Of a DNA stretch of 42,527 nucleotides, positions 1 through 8,901 are shown in pieces. The first letter of the stretch is position 1. Every line of letters starts with the position of its first letter. The translations under genes were made by a program, and so were the position numbers. This DNA is from Sphingobacteriia bacterium (GTDB lineage: Bacteria > Bacteroidota > Bacteroidia > J057 > RFSG01): assembly GCA_009924095.1 (NCBI GenBank), contig RFSG01000012.1:1-42527 (forward strand), read 5' to 3'. The notes under the pieces are model-generated. The model worked only from the letters and a program-made list of their open reading frames with translations, was not told the DNA's origin and did no database searches.

Positions 1-635
1 AAAAAGAATATGATGATGGCTGGATACTAATGGATATTCAACAAGTACGAGATTTAACCCAGCAACCCGTGCAAGTATCTGCCATTGAATTATCGCTGCA
101 CGCTCCTACAACACCAGAAATATTCCGACAGAAATTACAAACAAAATTGGGAAGTGACTTTAAAGTTTTATCTCGTTATGAAATTCATGAAGATATTTAT
201 CGAGTAATGAAAAATGAAAAATGGGCAGGATATTTAATTCTCACTTTAATGTTAATTATTGCCGGAGCTAATATTGTAGGAAGTCTTACGGTTTTAGTAA
301 TTGAAAAACAAAGAGACATAGGTATTTTACGTACTGCTGGAGCAACTACTGCACAAATTCGAAATTTATTTTTGTCAGCCGGACTCATGGTCGGAGGTGG
401 AGGAATATTATTAGGAACCAGCATCGCATTTATCGTGGGATATACGCAGATGTTATGGGGATGGATTACGATTGATGGAGGAGAAAACTTTGCCTTAGAA
501 GCGTACCCGATGCGCTTAGAGATGATGGATTTTATTTATGTTGCGCTAACGGTTTTGGTTTTATCCGTATTAGCAGCCTGGTTTCCAGCACAAAAAGCAG
601 CTAAATTCCCCTTGTTGTTCACCTTAAAAAGATAA
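1..635 (+). CDS. ABC transporter permease, FtsX/LolE type (C-terminal part)
   Basis: This is the C-terminal part of an inner-membrane permease; the frame is open to the window edge (first full codon at base 3), so the start lies outside. The visible 211 or so residues hold a short periplasmic stretch and then the FtsX core: a membrane helix around AGANIVGSLTVLVIEK, the cytoplasmic coupling loop with RDIGILRTAGAT, a second Gly-rich helix and a last helix before the short basic tail. This layout is typical of LolC/LolE and related MacB-like permeases, which with an ATPase move lipoproteins or other envelope substrates. The exact substrate cannot be told from this fragment. The next gene (parE) follows on the same strand after about 60 bases. 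An internal ATG at base 30 is not the real start. Confidence 0.85.
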   Translation, partial: KEYDDGWILMDIQQVRDLTQQPVQVSAIELSLHAPTTPEIFRQKLQTKLGSDFKVLSRYEIHEDIYRVMKNEKWAGYLILTLMLIIAGANIVGSLTVLVIEKQRDIGILRTAGATTAQIRNLFLSAGLMVGGGGILLGTSIAFIVGYTQMLWGWITIDGGENFALEAYPMRLEMMDFIYVALTVLVLSVLAAWFPAQKAAKFPLLFTLKR

Positions 636-695
636 TTACCCGATTTTCCACAGGTGGGAGATAAGTCCTCCTGCTTTGTCCGTAATTTTAACCCT

Positions 696-2111
696 ATGGC
701 AAAAGATTTATTGGAATTTACCTACGACGAAAGCAGCATACGATCCCTCGACTGGAAAGAGCATATTCGCCTCAGACCCGGAATGTATATTGGTAAACTC
801 GGGGATGGATCCACCCCTGATGATGGTATTTATGTGCTGATTAAAGAAATTATTGATAATTCAATTGATGAATTTGTAATGGGCGCAGGGAAATTAATTG
901 AAATTAAATTAAGCGATCACCAATTTCAATTAAGAGATTATGGACGCGGAATTCCATTGGGAAAAGTAATTGAATGTGTATCCCAAATAAATACCGGAGG
1001 GAAATATGATTCTAAAGCATTTCAAAAATCAGTAGGATTAAATGGTGTAGGGACTAAAGCCGTAAATGCATTATCCGAAGCCTTTAGTGTGCAATCGTTT
1101 CGCGAAGGACGTACTAAAAAAGCAGATTTTTCTAAAGGAGAAATTATTAAAAATTATAATGAAGGAGCAAGTTCAGAAAAAAATGGAACCTTATTTATTT
1201 TTAAACCCGATGAATCTATTTTTAAGAATTTCCATTTTCGATTAGAATATATTGAAAAACAAATCTGGAATTATGTTTATTTAAATACCGGATTGACCAT
1301 CTCCTTAAATGGAAAAAAATATTTTTCTGAAAATGGATTAAAAGATTTATTAGAAAAAAATACGGATGAATCTATTTTATATCCTATTATTCATTTAAAA
1401 GGCTCGGATATAGAAGTTGCCCTAACACATGGCACTCAATATGGGGAAGAATATTACAGTTTCGTAAATGGGCAATATACTACGCAAGGGGGAACGCATC
1501 AAGCCGCTTTCCGAGAAGCTTTGGTAAAAACCATGCGAGAATTTTATAAAAAAGATTTTGATGCAGCAGATGTGAGAACTTCGATTGTTGCTGCCTTAAG
1601 TATCCGAATTATAGAACCAGTTTTTGAATCGCAGACCAAAACCAAATTAGGCTCTACTGCTATGGGACCAGAAGGGCCGGCGCTTAGAACCTTTATTCAG
1701 GATTTTATTAAAACATCCCTCGATAATTATTTACATAAAAACCCAACCACTGCGGATATTATCCTTAAAAAAATATTGCAGTCGGAACGGGAAAGAAAAG
1801 AAATTGCAGGCATAAAAAAATTAGCGAATGAAAGAGCTAAAAAAGCTAATATTCATAATCGTAAATTAAGGGATTGTAAATTTCATTATAATGATAGTGG
1901 TATACAAGGCCATGAAACAGTGCTCTTTATTACTGAAGGAGACTCTGCTTCTGGATCTATTACCAAAGCCCGAAAAGTGGAAAACCAAGCAGTATTTTCT
2001 CTTAAAGGAAAACCTCTGAATTGTTTCGGACTTACTAAAAAAATTGTTTACGAAAATGAAGAATTTAATTTATTACAACATGCCTTAAATATTGAAGGGA
2101 TTACGCTATAA
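696..2111 (+). CDS. parE: DNA topoisomerase IV subunit B, N-terminal part (frameshifted gene)
   Basis: This frame encodes the ATPase and transducer part of ParE, the ATP-hydrolysing subunit of topoisomerase IV that decatenates daughter chromosomes with ParC. The GHKL motifs are present: the N-box E51..DN55, DYGRG at residues 81-85 and the [13 protein letters not shown] loop. The Bacteroidota-type HSP-like opening ([17 protein letters not shown]) and the TOPRIM motif EGDSASG near the end are also clear. I chose ATG 696 because homologues begin just before the SLDW motif; an upstream GTG at 654 would add 14 unconserved residues. The frame runs into TAA at 2109-2111 right after NIEG, while the rest of ParE continues in the next frame from about base 2098. 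Topoisomerase IV is essential, so this is either a sequence error or a recent lesion. Confidence 0.93.
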   Translation: MAKDLLEFTYDESSIRSLDWKEHIRLRPGMYIGKLGDGSTPDDGIYVLIKEIIDNSIDEFVMGAGKLIEIKLSDHQFQLRDYGRGIPLGKVIECVSQINTGGKYDSKAFQKSVGLNGVGTKAVNALSEAFSVQSFREGRTKKADFSKGEIIKNYNEGASSEKNGTLFIFKPDESIFKNFHFRLEYIEKQIWNYVYLNTGLTISLNGKKYFSENGLKDLLEKNTDESILYPIIHLKGSDIEVALTHGTQYGEEYYSFVNGQYTTQGGTHQAAFREALVKTMREFYKKDFDAADVRTSIVAALSIRIIEPVFESQTKTKLGSTAMGPEGPALRTFIQDFIKTSLDNYLHKNPTTADIILKKILQSERERKEIAGIKKLANERAKKANIHNRKLRDCKFHYNDSGIQGHETVLFITEGDSASGSITKARKVENQAVFSLKGKPLNCFGLTKKIVYENEEFNLLQHALNIEGITL

Positions 2112-2544
2112 TAAAATAATACTTGCAACCGATGCCGATGTGGATGGAATGCATATTCGATTATTGTTGATGACATTCTTTTTACAATTTTTTCCAGAGT
2201 TGGTTAAAAATGGACATGTATATGTTTTGCAAACCCCTTTATTTAGGGTCAGAAATAAACAACATACCTATTATTGTTATAGTGAATCGGAAAAAGAGGC
2301 AGCCATAAAAAAATTAGGGTCTAAACCAGAAATCACCCGTTTTAAAGGATTAGGAGAAATTTCTCCCGATGAATTTTCAAAATTTATTGGGGAAGATATT
2401 CGCTTAGACCCTGTAATTATTGGGAAAGATTCCGCATTACCGAAAATGCTGGATTATTTTATGGGTAAAAATACACCTGATCGCCAGGATTTTATTATCC
2501 GTAATTTACGAATTGAAAAAGACGAAGAAATATTAGTTGCTTAA
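2092..2544 (+). CDS. parE: DNA topoisomerase IV subunit B, C-terminal part (frameshifted gene)
   Basis: This frame carries the remainder of ParE: GLRYNK, then the metal-binding TOPRIM motif [10 protein letters not shown], the [12 protein letters not shown] stretch, [13 protein letters not shown] and the C-terminal [10 protein letters not shown] segment typical of Bacteroidota ParE. The TTG at 2092 is only where the open frame begins and is not likely to be a start; translation would have to arrive from the upstream frame at about 2097. Compared with the family, roughly four residues are missing at the junction between NIE and GLRYN. With the frame change this equals a net loss of 11 bases, so a single small deletion could explain both. 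The DUF268 gene starts 10 bases after the stop. Confidence 0.92.
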   Translation: MKGLRYNKIILATDADVDGMHIRLLLMTFFLQFFPELVKNGHVYVLQTPLFRVRNKQHTYYCYSESEKEAAIKKLGSKPEITRFKGLGEISPDEFSKFIGEDIRLDPVIIGKDSALPKMLDYFMGKNTPDRQDFIIRNLRIEKDEEILVA

Positions 2545-2554
2545 GTATTACACC

Positions 2555-3343
2555 ATGAACTTCCTGAAACATTGGTCTATTATTCGCCCACAAATAGAAT
2601 GGGCACGCCCCGGACGGACCCGCCTGCGGTTAAAAAAATTAAAATGGTTCTTAAATGACTGGGAATTATTTCAGGAATTATTCACCCAACAAAAAGATTT
2701 TCAAAAATTAACTTTATTACCCTCTCTGGATGATAAAAACGTTACTAATGGAAGTTTAACCTATCATTATTTTTATCAGGATTTATTTGTAGCCCAATGT
2801 CTGTTTCGGGATAATCCCCACCTCCATGTAGATTTTGGTTCCCGAATAGATGGATTTGTTGCCCATGTGGCAAGCTTCAGAACCCTGGAGGTATTAGACA
2901 TCCGTCCTATAGAACAAAGCATTCCCAATGTATTAACCCGTCAAGCAGATTTAATGGGAGATGTTTCTCACTTGGCTAATTATGCCGATTCTGTTTCGAG
3001 TTTACATGTAATTGAACATTTAGGGCTGGGTAGATATGGGGATCCCATTAATATTAATGGGCATTTAATCGGATTAGAAAATATTTATAAAATATTAAAG
3101 CCCGGAGGGAAATTTTATTTCGCAACGCCATTTGGCCCTCAAAGGATTGAATTTAATACCCATCGCATTTTTAATCTTTCCTATTTAATGGAATATTTAA
3201 AACCCCGATATGAGTTTTTAAATTTTGCTTATGTGGATGATGGAAATAATTTACATCCTTCTGTAGAATTAACTTCAGAGAATATTAAATCCAATTTAGG
3301 GCAAAATTTTGCGTGCGCAATATTTGAATTGAGGAAAAAATAA
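2555..3343 (+). CDS. DUF268 domain protein, SAM-methyltransferase-like
   Basis: About 262 residues. The second half has the DUF268 hallmark: SLHVIEHLGLGRYGDP, followed by ILKPGGKFYFATPFG and EFNTHRIF. The IEHLGLG and LKPGG segments resemble the end of a class I SAM-dependent methyltransferase fold, and upstream VDFGSRIDGF looks like a degraded SAM-binding loop. Members of this family are often found with surface-polysaccharide or glycan genes, but no substrate is established. ATG 2555 is preferred over a TTG at 2537 that would overlap the parE stop. The gene follows parE so closely that the two are probably co-transcribed, though the functional link is not obvious. Confidence 0.8.
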   Translation: MNFLKHWSIIRPQIEWARPGRTRLRLKKLKWFLNDWELFQELFTQQKDFQKLTLLPSLDDKNVTNGSLTYHYFYQDLFVAQCLFRDNPHLHVDFGSRIDGFVAHVASFRTLEVLDIRPIEQSIPNVLTRQADLMGDVSHLANYADSVSSLHVIEHLGLGRYGDPININGHLIGLENIYKILKPGGKFYFATPFGPQRIEFNTHRIFNLSYLMEYLKPRYEFLNFAYVDDGNNLHPSVELTSENIKSNLGQNFACAIFELRKK

Positions 3344-3501
3344 TGTTTAAAGGGTAGGTAAACTTTATTTACGTATTTATTAATTTCTAAAGAATAAATT
3401 TCAATTGAATATATTGTAGGTAAATAAAACGATTATTATTAATTAAATGTTTATTCCTCAACCAATCTAAATTTTTAATAGTTATTTTGTTAATTGACGA
3501 A

Positions 3502-3903
3502 TTAAGCAACATAATAAAATCCTATTGTGAAGGTGCTTGCGACGGAATAAGCGGAAAAATTGATAAGGCGGATGGAATTCCCATTGAGTTCAATGATTTC
3601 AGGGAAATGTTTAAAAGTCGTTTCCATAATCTTATTGTGTATAGCAAATAAAAATTCCTGTTTCATCCATTCATAGTGTATGTCTTCTTTCAATTCTTGA
3701 ATAAATTCTGGAGAATTAGTAAGAGAATACTTGCCAAAATGAAATTCATATTCTTGTTCTTCAGTTTCGAATTTGTGTTTAACCGGAATGATAAAGTCGT
3801 TAGGTTTAACTGGTTCGGATTTATCTTCGTACATCAATAAATAATCAACCGTATCATTTAATCCTAATACCTCTTCATGCAGCTCGTCTTGCAATTTATT
3901 CAT
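3502..3903 (-). CDS. hypothetical protein, downstream piece of an interrupted gene
   Basis: I do not recognise this 133-residue protein. It is acidic and Glu/Phe-rich, without signal peptide or membrane segment, and ends in a short hydrophobic run (STFTIGFYYVA). The frame stays open upstream of its ATG for another 26 codons, back to an in-frame TAA at 3982-3984. Beyond that TAA the same frame reads into a 27-codon stretch that starts with ATG at 4065. The simplest reading is a 187-residue gene cut by one nonsense codon, with this piece possibly restarting at the internal ATG at 3903. Its surroundings are isolated and AT-rich, with no functional hints. Confidence 0.5.
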   Translation of the reverse strand: MNKLQDELHEEVLGLNDTVDYLLMYEDKSEPVKPNDFIIPVKHKFETEEQEYEFHFGKYSLTNSPEFIQELKEDIHYEWMKQEFLFAIHNKIMETTFKHFPEIIELNGNSIRLINFSAYSVASTFTIGFYYVA

Positions 3904-3981
3904 TATAAATGCCTTTTGGGATAGATATTCAGGAAAAAACAGAAATGCCTGCTTAACTATCTCAGCTTCGACATCTACTAT

Positions 3982-4065
3982 TTATGCGTCTTGGCGTGCG
4001 ATTTCAAATGCTAGTTCTCGCTCCATTTCCTCAAAAAACGAAATAGGATTGTCTTCAATTGCCAT
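3982..4065 (-). pseudogene. N-terminal remnant of the 3502-4065 gene, ended by an in-frame stop
   Basis: Starting at ATG 4063-4065 the frame encodes 27 residues (MAIEDNPISFFEEMERELAF and on to QDA), then TAA at 3982-3984. The same frame continues without further stops through 26 codons into the ORF ending at 3502; 4065 and 3903 differ by exactly 54 codons. The peptide is acidic and amphipathic like the downstream piece. This suggests a point mutation or sequencing error converting a sense codon to TAA, but a real 27-residue leader peptide cannot be excluded. Confidence 0.4.
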
Positions 4066-4418
4066 GGTAGATATTAGTTTAAATCTGTTAATGAATTAGT
4101 AAATTATGTTCAATTTAAATAAAAATACGGTATTAGGAAAAAATATAGTACAAAAACAAATTAGCAAATGCAATAATACATAACAATTTAAAATAATTCA
4201 TTGACAGGGTTAATTAAATCCAACCTAAAAAAGAATTAAAACATAAAAGATCCTTAAGAGAATAGGTAGAAATAAATAATTTATAATCAATAAAATTCAA
4301 ACGCCTGATTAGGGTATTACTTAACGCTTGAATAAACGATTAACCCATAAGGTAAACATATCGCGAATCATTTACGTCTATGAGCATGCCTAAGTTTTAC
4401 GATTTCTATCTAAACGAA
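4066..4418. other. gene-free AT-rich stretch
   Basis: About 350 very AT-rich bases without a convincing ORF, tRNA or repeat. It contains the upstream region of the interrupted hypothetical gene on its left side and, on its right, the terminator of the large minus-strand gene. Several promoter-like TAAT/TTTG words occur, but such words are expected by chance in so AT-rich a sequence, so I call none. Confidence 0.5.
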
Positions 4419-4442
4419 AAGGGCATCCCTTTAGATGCCCTT
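4419..4442 (-). terminator. rho-independent terminator after the 12-module T9SS protein gene
   Basis: A perfect 9-base-pair stem (AAGGGCATC / GATGCCCTT) with a 6-base loop lies 27 bases after the stop of the minus-strand gene at 4469. Read on the minus strand the stem is followed at once by TTTTCGTTT. Position, GC-rich stem and T-rich tail fit an intrinsic terminator. Confidence 0.8.
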
Positions 4443-4468
4443 CTTATTAAATAAAATTATAAAACAAT

Positions 4469-7400
4469 TTATGGTTGCAACACCCATTTCCCAACTGAAA
4501 CCTTACCCTCAATTGTGGTATGATGCAGAAAATAAATACCCGCAGGTAAATGATTTAAATTAGTTTCTCTACCCCTAAATCTTCCCACTATTTTACCATC
4601 GGCTTGTAAAACTTCCGTCACAGAAGTTTCAGCTGCATCGGGTAATACTAATACTCCCGTAGAAGGATTTGGCCAAAAAGATAATTGCTCAGTAAGCAAG
4701 GGCGAAACAGATATTGTAGTGACCGCATACGGTCCAGATATTCCGGTACATCCATTTTGAATGACTTGTACTGAATAAGTTCCATTCACAACCGGAACCC
4801 AAGTAGATTGTGTCGCACCTGAAATAGGGGTACCATTTAATAACCATTGATACGATGCTGTTCCGGAAATACCATTTGCCACTAAAGTTTGTGTACCTGT
4901 TATCACTGGCATTGGAGTAGGATTCACGGTTAATGCCGAAGGACCATTGCTTACGCCAGCACATCCAGAGGCATAGAGTTGGGTTACATCCCAAGTGCCA
5001 GAAGTTATAGGGGTTATACTTACGATGTAAGGATTGCTGGTTATTCCAGTAACCGATCCACTAAACGTTCCATCACTATAGGTAACATCCCAGGGACCAC
5101 TACCGGTAAAGTTGACCGTAAGATTTACCGCACTGCCCGTACATAAGGTAGCAGTTGAAGGACTTATCGTTGCTCCAGGAGAAGGTAGCACCGTTACTAT
5201 GCCTTGACCAGTTGCTGTTCCACTACAAACCGAGGCATCACTCGCTGAAAACAAACTATAAGTAGTAGTTTGTGCAGGTGTAACGGATAACAAATATGGA
5301 TTACTGGTGATACCTGTTACTTGTGTTAAATTGGTTCCATCAGAATAACTAAAAGCATATGGAGCCATTCCCTGATTTAACTGTACTGTCAATAGCGCAC
5401 CAAACCCAGTACATACCTGAACATTACTGGATAATAGGGCTTGCACTCCAGGATTCACCTGAACAATAACCGGAGTTAAATCCACGGTACCAGTGCATTG
5501 TCCAACTACAGATACCAACTGATAAGTGGTTGTAACATTGGGGGCTAAATCAACTGTCCAGGGAGTAGCACTAATTCCGCTAACGGTATAGGTTTGAGCA
5601 CCGTCAGAATAATCCACCGACCATGGGTTATTTCCGGTAAGGTCAATGGTAAGTTGTACATTATCTCCAGCACAAATGGTTTGATCTTCTCCTAATAAAG
5701 CTTGGGGAACAGTTAAAGGAGAAACCACTACTTGTGATCCATTTGATCCTGTACATACCCCATCTGAAAATTGTGTGGTTTGATAAGTGGTTTGAACCGT
5801 AGGACTTACCGTTGCGATATAAGGAGAACTTGTAATACCCGTAACGGTAGTAGTGGTTACGCCATTGGTAAAGGCTAAAGTCCATGGGGCTTGACCTTGT
5901 AAGGTAGCACTCAACTGAAGGGCACCTCCTGCGCAAACCGCTGCTGGAGCATTCCATACTACTGTTGGAAGAGTATTGAAACCCACTGAAACTTGGGTAC
6001 CTGGAGAGGAAGTACAGTTGCCATTGCTTACAGTAACTAAAGTATAGGTTCTGGCTTGCGTTGGGGTAACTGAAATGAGATACGGGGAAGCAGTAATCCC
6101 AGTAACTTGTGTGTTGGTTGTTCCATCACTCCAAGTGATACTCCATCCACTTCCTTGTCCTAATTGGGTAGTTAACTGTGCGCTGTTTCCAGAGCAAATA
6201 GATTGAGATCCTGTAAAGGTAGCAGTGGGTATAGGTTGAACGTTGGTGATATGTGTTCCACTTACCGTTCCTGAACATCCTAAACCGCTTACCGCACTTA
6301 AGTTGTAAGTAGAGGAACTCGAAGGAGACAAGGTAATAAAATAAGGGGAAGAAGTGATTCCACTTTGATTAAAAGAACTTGTTCCATTGGTAAAGGTTAT
6401 CTGCCAAGGTTGGCTACCGGTAAGGGTTACGCTTAATTGAGTTCCACTTCCCTGACAAATCGTACTAGAACTGGCACTCAAAGTGGCTGTAGGAATTGGA
6501 TTAACTTGTAATGTATGAGTACTGCCAGTTATCCCACCGCAGATTCCACCATCACTCAATTGAGTAATTTGATAGGTTACGGATTGTGCTGGAGTAACGT
6601 TAATGACATAAGGAGAGGAAGTGATACCAGTTACAGAGGTTGGAGTCGTTCCATCGGTCCAAGTTAATTGATAAGGAGATAATCCAGTAAGCTGAATACT
6701 CAGTTGAGTTGACCCCCCAGAACAAATGCTTTGTGCCCCGCTAAACACTGCCGTTGGGGCGGTTAATACTGTTACCGCAGCTTGTTGAGGAACTGATATA
6801 GTTCCACTACAAACATTGCTAATAGCGGTTAAGGAATAGGTGGTAGTTTGGGAAGGAGAGACTGTAAATAGATATGGGGAACTAGTTATACCAGTGGCAG
6901 TTTGAGGGTTAGTTCCATTGGTCCAAGTTAAACTCCAGGGGGAGTTGCCTGTTAAGGTTGCAGTCAATTGGCCACCATTCCCATTACAAATTGTTTGAGC
7001 ACCTGAAAGGCTAGCAGTGGGTAAAGCGTTTACCGTTACGGCGTGTGCAGGGGTAGTATTTCCATTACAATATAAATCCAGATAAGAACTTACGGTATAG
7101 GTAGTGTTACTAGAAGGGGTTGTTGTAAATACATAAGGGGAGGAGGTAATGCCTGTAACAGTAGTAGGGGTAATACCATCTGTATAGGTAATATCCCAAG
7201 GATTAGAACCTGTAAGAGATACACTTATGGTAGCTGTTTGTCCGGCACATAAGGTATTGGTTCCCGTGATTATGGCTGTGGGTAAGGCCCTAAGTCCAAC
7301 ATCCGCTGTTCCTGAGGCTGAACCAATACATATACTGGAACTTACATTGGTTAGAGTGTAGGTAGTAGCAGCAGACGGGGTAAGTACTAAGTTATAAGGA

Positions 7401-8806
7401 TTTAGAATGATACCAGTAATAGAAACCGGAGTGGTACCATCTGTATAGGTTATGTCCCAGTTAGGTCCGCCAGTAAATAACAAACTCATACTCGCAGAGC
7501 TTCCGGTACAAATCGTTTGATTTCCCAAGGTAGCAGTAGGTGGTGTAGCAGGATTAACGGTGATGATGCTGGTTTGTCCTGCAGTTCCACTGCCACATAA
7601 GTCTGATAAAGAAGTAATAGAATAGGTGGTAGTTTGGGTAGGCGTTACAGTAAACAAATAGGTAGAACTGGTATATCCTGTAATGGTAGTAGGGGTTGTA
7701 CCATCTGTCCAGGTGAATTGCCAGGGAGCATTTCCACTGAGTTGAAGAGTATGGGTGGCAGATAATGTATTACATATGGTTTGATTTCCGCTTAAAGTGG
7801 CAGACAAGGGACTATTGGCAACAGTTACCACAGCAGAAGTTCCGGATTGAATAGCGCCACATCCATCTGTACCTCCGGTTACACTATAGGTAGTGGTGGA
7901 GGTAGGTGTGATAGAAAACACATAGGGTGAAGTAGTTAATCCTGTAACTTGAGTTGGGGTAGTTCCATCTGTCCAGGTAAAACTCCAGGAAGGATTGATG
8001 GAACCCGTTAATGCTACCGACAATTGGGTGGAAGTACCATTACATATGTTTTGATTGGCTGAAAATTGAGGAACTCCGGTAACGCAAGGAGTTACGGTTA
8101 AATCATCTACAGATAATCCATCATCCGCTCCGCCCGCACCATCTTTGTCATACCAACGAATCCACCAGGTTTGACCTGCCGGTATGTTTAATCCAGTAAT
8201 CGTGTAGGTAATGGCTGTTTTATTGGCAGCGTTATTTCCTACCAATGCCCCAGCACCTGTGGTACTTAAAGGTCCCCAATTAGCAGAAGGGGTTAAAAAA
8301 TTTAATTGAGGTACAATATTCCATGTCCCGTTTCCCAGGGTTGTGGCATTTAAACTATATGAAAATTGTAAAGTATCAGGAGTGGTACGATTTGCCACGC
8401 CACAACGCCATTGTTCACCAGTATAAGAAATGGTTAATTGGGTTAAAGTTGATCCGGTATTGTTCGTAAAAGAAGTGCCAATATATAGAATTGAATTGGA
8501 ACTGCTGTAAACACTTCCAAAGGCACGATCAGTGTTTGAGGCTGGTCCAAAACTATAGGTATCTCCGGTATTAGAACTCCCAGTTCCTGCAGTGTAAATG
8601 GTATTGCCATTCGTACCCAACTCCAGAAATACCCAATCCGTAGGCACTATACTTGAGGTGCCTGAATTAGCTAAGGTATTGAAATCCTGCGTATAATTTT
8701 GACCAATAGTCGTGATCGATACTTGTGCAGAAAGGGTATTTAAAAATTGAAATCCAAGCCATCCCATTATCGTGAATGAGGACAGTAGAAATTTTGAAAT
8801 TTTCAT
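4469..8806 (-). CDS. large secreted Ig-like repeat protein with T9SS sorting domain
   Basis: A 1445-residue secreted protein. It opens with a Sec signal peptide (hydrophobic core, cleavage near LSAQ). Residues of about 30-238 form a beta-rich domain (DFNTLANSG, TDWVFLELG, DTYSFGPAS, YTGEQWRCG, SVDDL) of a kind found at the N-terminus of other extracellular bacterial proteins. From about 240 to 1270 come 12 tandem Ig-like modules of about 85 residues with the signature ICxG...LTGxxPW...T(D/N)GT...TGITSSPY...TP...TTY. A divergent module with YQWLLNGTPISG follows. The last 75-80 residues are a type A T9SS C-terminal sorting domain (WPNPSTG, LPAGIYFLHH), so export by T9SS and attachment or release at the cell surface is expected. 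It may be an adhesin or matrix protein; no catalytic domain is visible. The neighbouring gene upstream is a shorter paralogue. Confidence 0.9.
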   Translation of the reverse strand: MKISKFLLSSFTIMGWLGFQFLNTLSAQVSITTIGQNYTQDFNTLANSGTSSIVPTDWVFLELGTNGNTIYTAGTGSSNTGDTYSFGPASNTDRAFGSVYSSSNSILYIGTSFTNNTGSTLTQLTISYTGEQWRCGVANRTTPDTLQFSYSLNATTLGNGTWNIVPQLNFLTPSANWGPLSTTGAGALVGNNAANKTAITYTITGLNIPAGQTWWIRWYDKDGAGGADDGLSVDDLTVTPCVTGVPQFSANQNICNGTSTQLSVALTGSINPSWSFTWTDGTTPTQVTGLTTSPYVFSITPTSTTTYSVTGGTDGCGAIQSGTSAVVTVANSPLSATLSGNQTICNTLSATHTLQLSGNAPWQFTWTDGTTPTTITGYTSSTYLFTVTPTQTTTYSITSLSDLCGSGTAGQTSIITVNPATPPTATLGNQTICTGSSASMSLLFTGGPNWDITYTDGTTPVSITGIILNPYNLVLTPSAATTYTLTNVSSSICIGSASGTADVGLRALPTAIITGTNTLCAGQTATISVSLTGSNPWDITYTDGITPTTVTGITSSPYVFTTTPSSNTTYTVSSYLDLYCNGNTTPAHAVTVNALPTASLSGAQTICNGNGGQLTATLTGNSPWSLTWTNGTNPQTATGITSSPYLFTVSPSQTTTYSLTAISNVCSGTISVPQQAAVTVLTAPTAVFSGAQSICSGGSTQLSIQLTGLSPYQLTWTDGTTPTSVTGITSSPYVINVTPAQSVTYQITQLSDGGICGGITGSTHTLQVNPIPTATLSASSSTICQGSGTQLSVTLTGSQPWQITFTNGTSSFNQSGITSSPYFITLSPSSSSTYNLSAVSGLGCSGTVSGTHITNVQPIPTATFTGSQSICSGNSAQLTTQLGQGSGWSITWSDGTTNTQVTGITASPYLISVTPTQARTYTLVTVSNGNCTSSPGTQVSVGFNTLPTVVWNAPAAVCAGGALQLSATLQGQAPWTLAFTNGVTTTTVTGITSSPYIATVSPTVQTTYQTTQFSDGVCTGSNGSQVVVSPLTVPQALLGEDQTICAGDNVQLTIDLTGNNPWSVDYSDGAQTYTVSGISATPWTVDLAPNVTTTYQLVSVVGQCTGTVDLTPVIVQVNPGVQALLSSNVQVCTGFGALLTVQLNQGMAPYAFSYSDGTNLTQVTGITSNPYLLSVTPAQTTTYSLFSASDASVCSGTATGQGIVTVLPSPGATISPSTATLCTGSAVNLTVNFTGSGPWDVTYSDGTFSGSVTGITSNPYIVSITPITSGTWDVTQLYASGCAGVSNGPSALTVNPTPMPVITGTQTLVANGISGTASYQWLLNGTPISGATQSTWVPVVNGTYSVQVIQNGCTGISGPYAVTTISVSPLLTEQLSFWPNPSTGVLVLPDAAETSVTEVLQADGKIVGRFRGRETNLNHLPAGIYFLHHTTIEGKVSVGKWVLQP
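4996..8089 (-). repeat. 12 tandem Ig-like modules within the large T9SS protein
   Basis: Twelve consecutive coding repeats of about 255 bases. Each module has an opening Cys (TICxG or SICSG), a closing Cys about 60-65 residues later, a central (W/Y)(T/S)(D/N)GT strand, the turn TGITSSPY or close variants, and a TTTY strand. The modules are clearly homologous but diverged, so they are an old protein repeat and not recent DNA duplication. Boundaries are approximate. Confidence 0.8.
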
Positions 8807-8901
8807 AAGTTTATTTAAAGGTAACTATACTCTTGCAATTTATTACCTCAACTTAAATTAAAAGAGGGAAAAATGTTAAGCCCAGATTAAGTTTCCGAAA
8901 A

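Noticed and set aside
2092..2110. Programmed frameshift in parE
   Set aside because: No slippery heptamer or downstream structure is evident, and the missing residues point to a plain deletion.
4066..4418. A tRNA or small RNA gene in the AT-rich gap
   Set aside because: I found no T-loop-like GGTTCGAATCC word or cloverleaf; only the terminator hairpin at its right end is convincing.
5661..5957. A second open frame of 98 codons on the minus strand inside the large T9SS gene
   Set aside because: It is a shadow of the repetitive coding sequence and its residue composition is not that of a real protein.
4996..8089. Regularly spaced repeated words that could suggest a CRISPR or satellite array
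   Set aside because: The period is about 255 bases, the copies are diverged and the frame is open throughout; this is a protein repeat.
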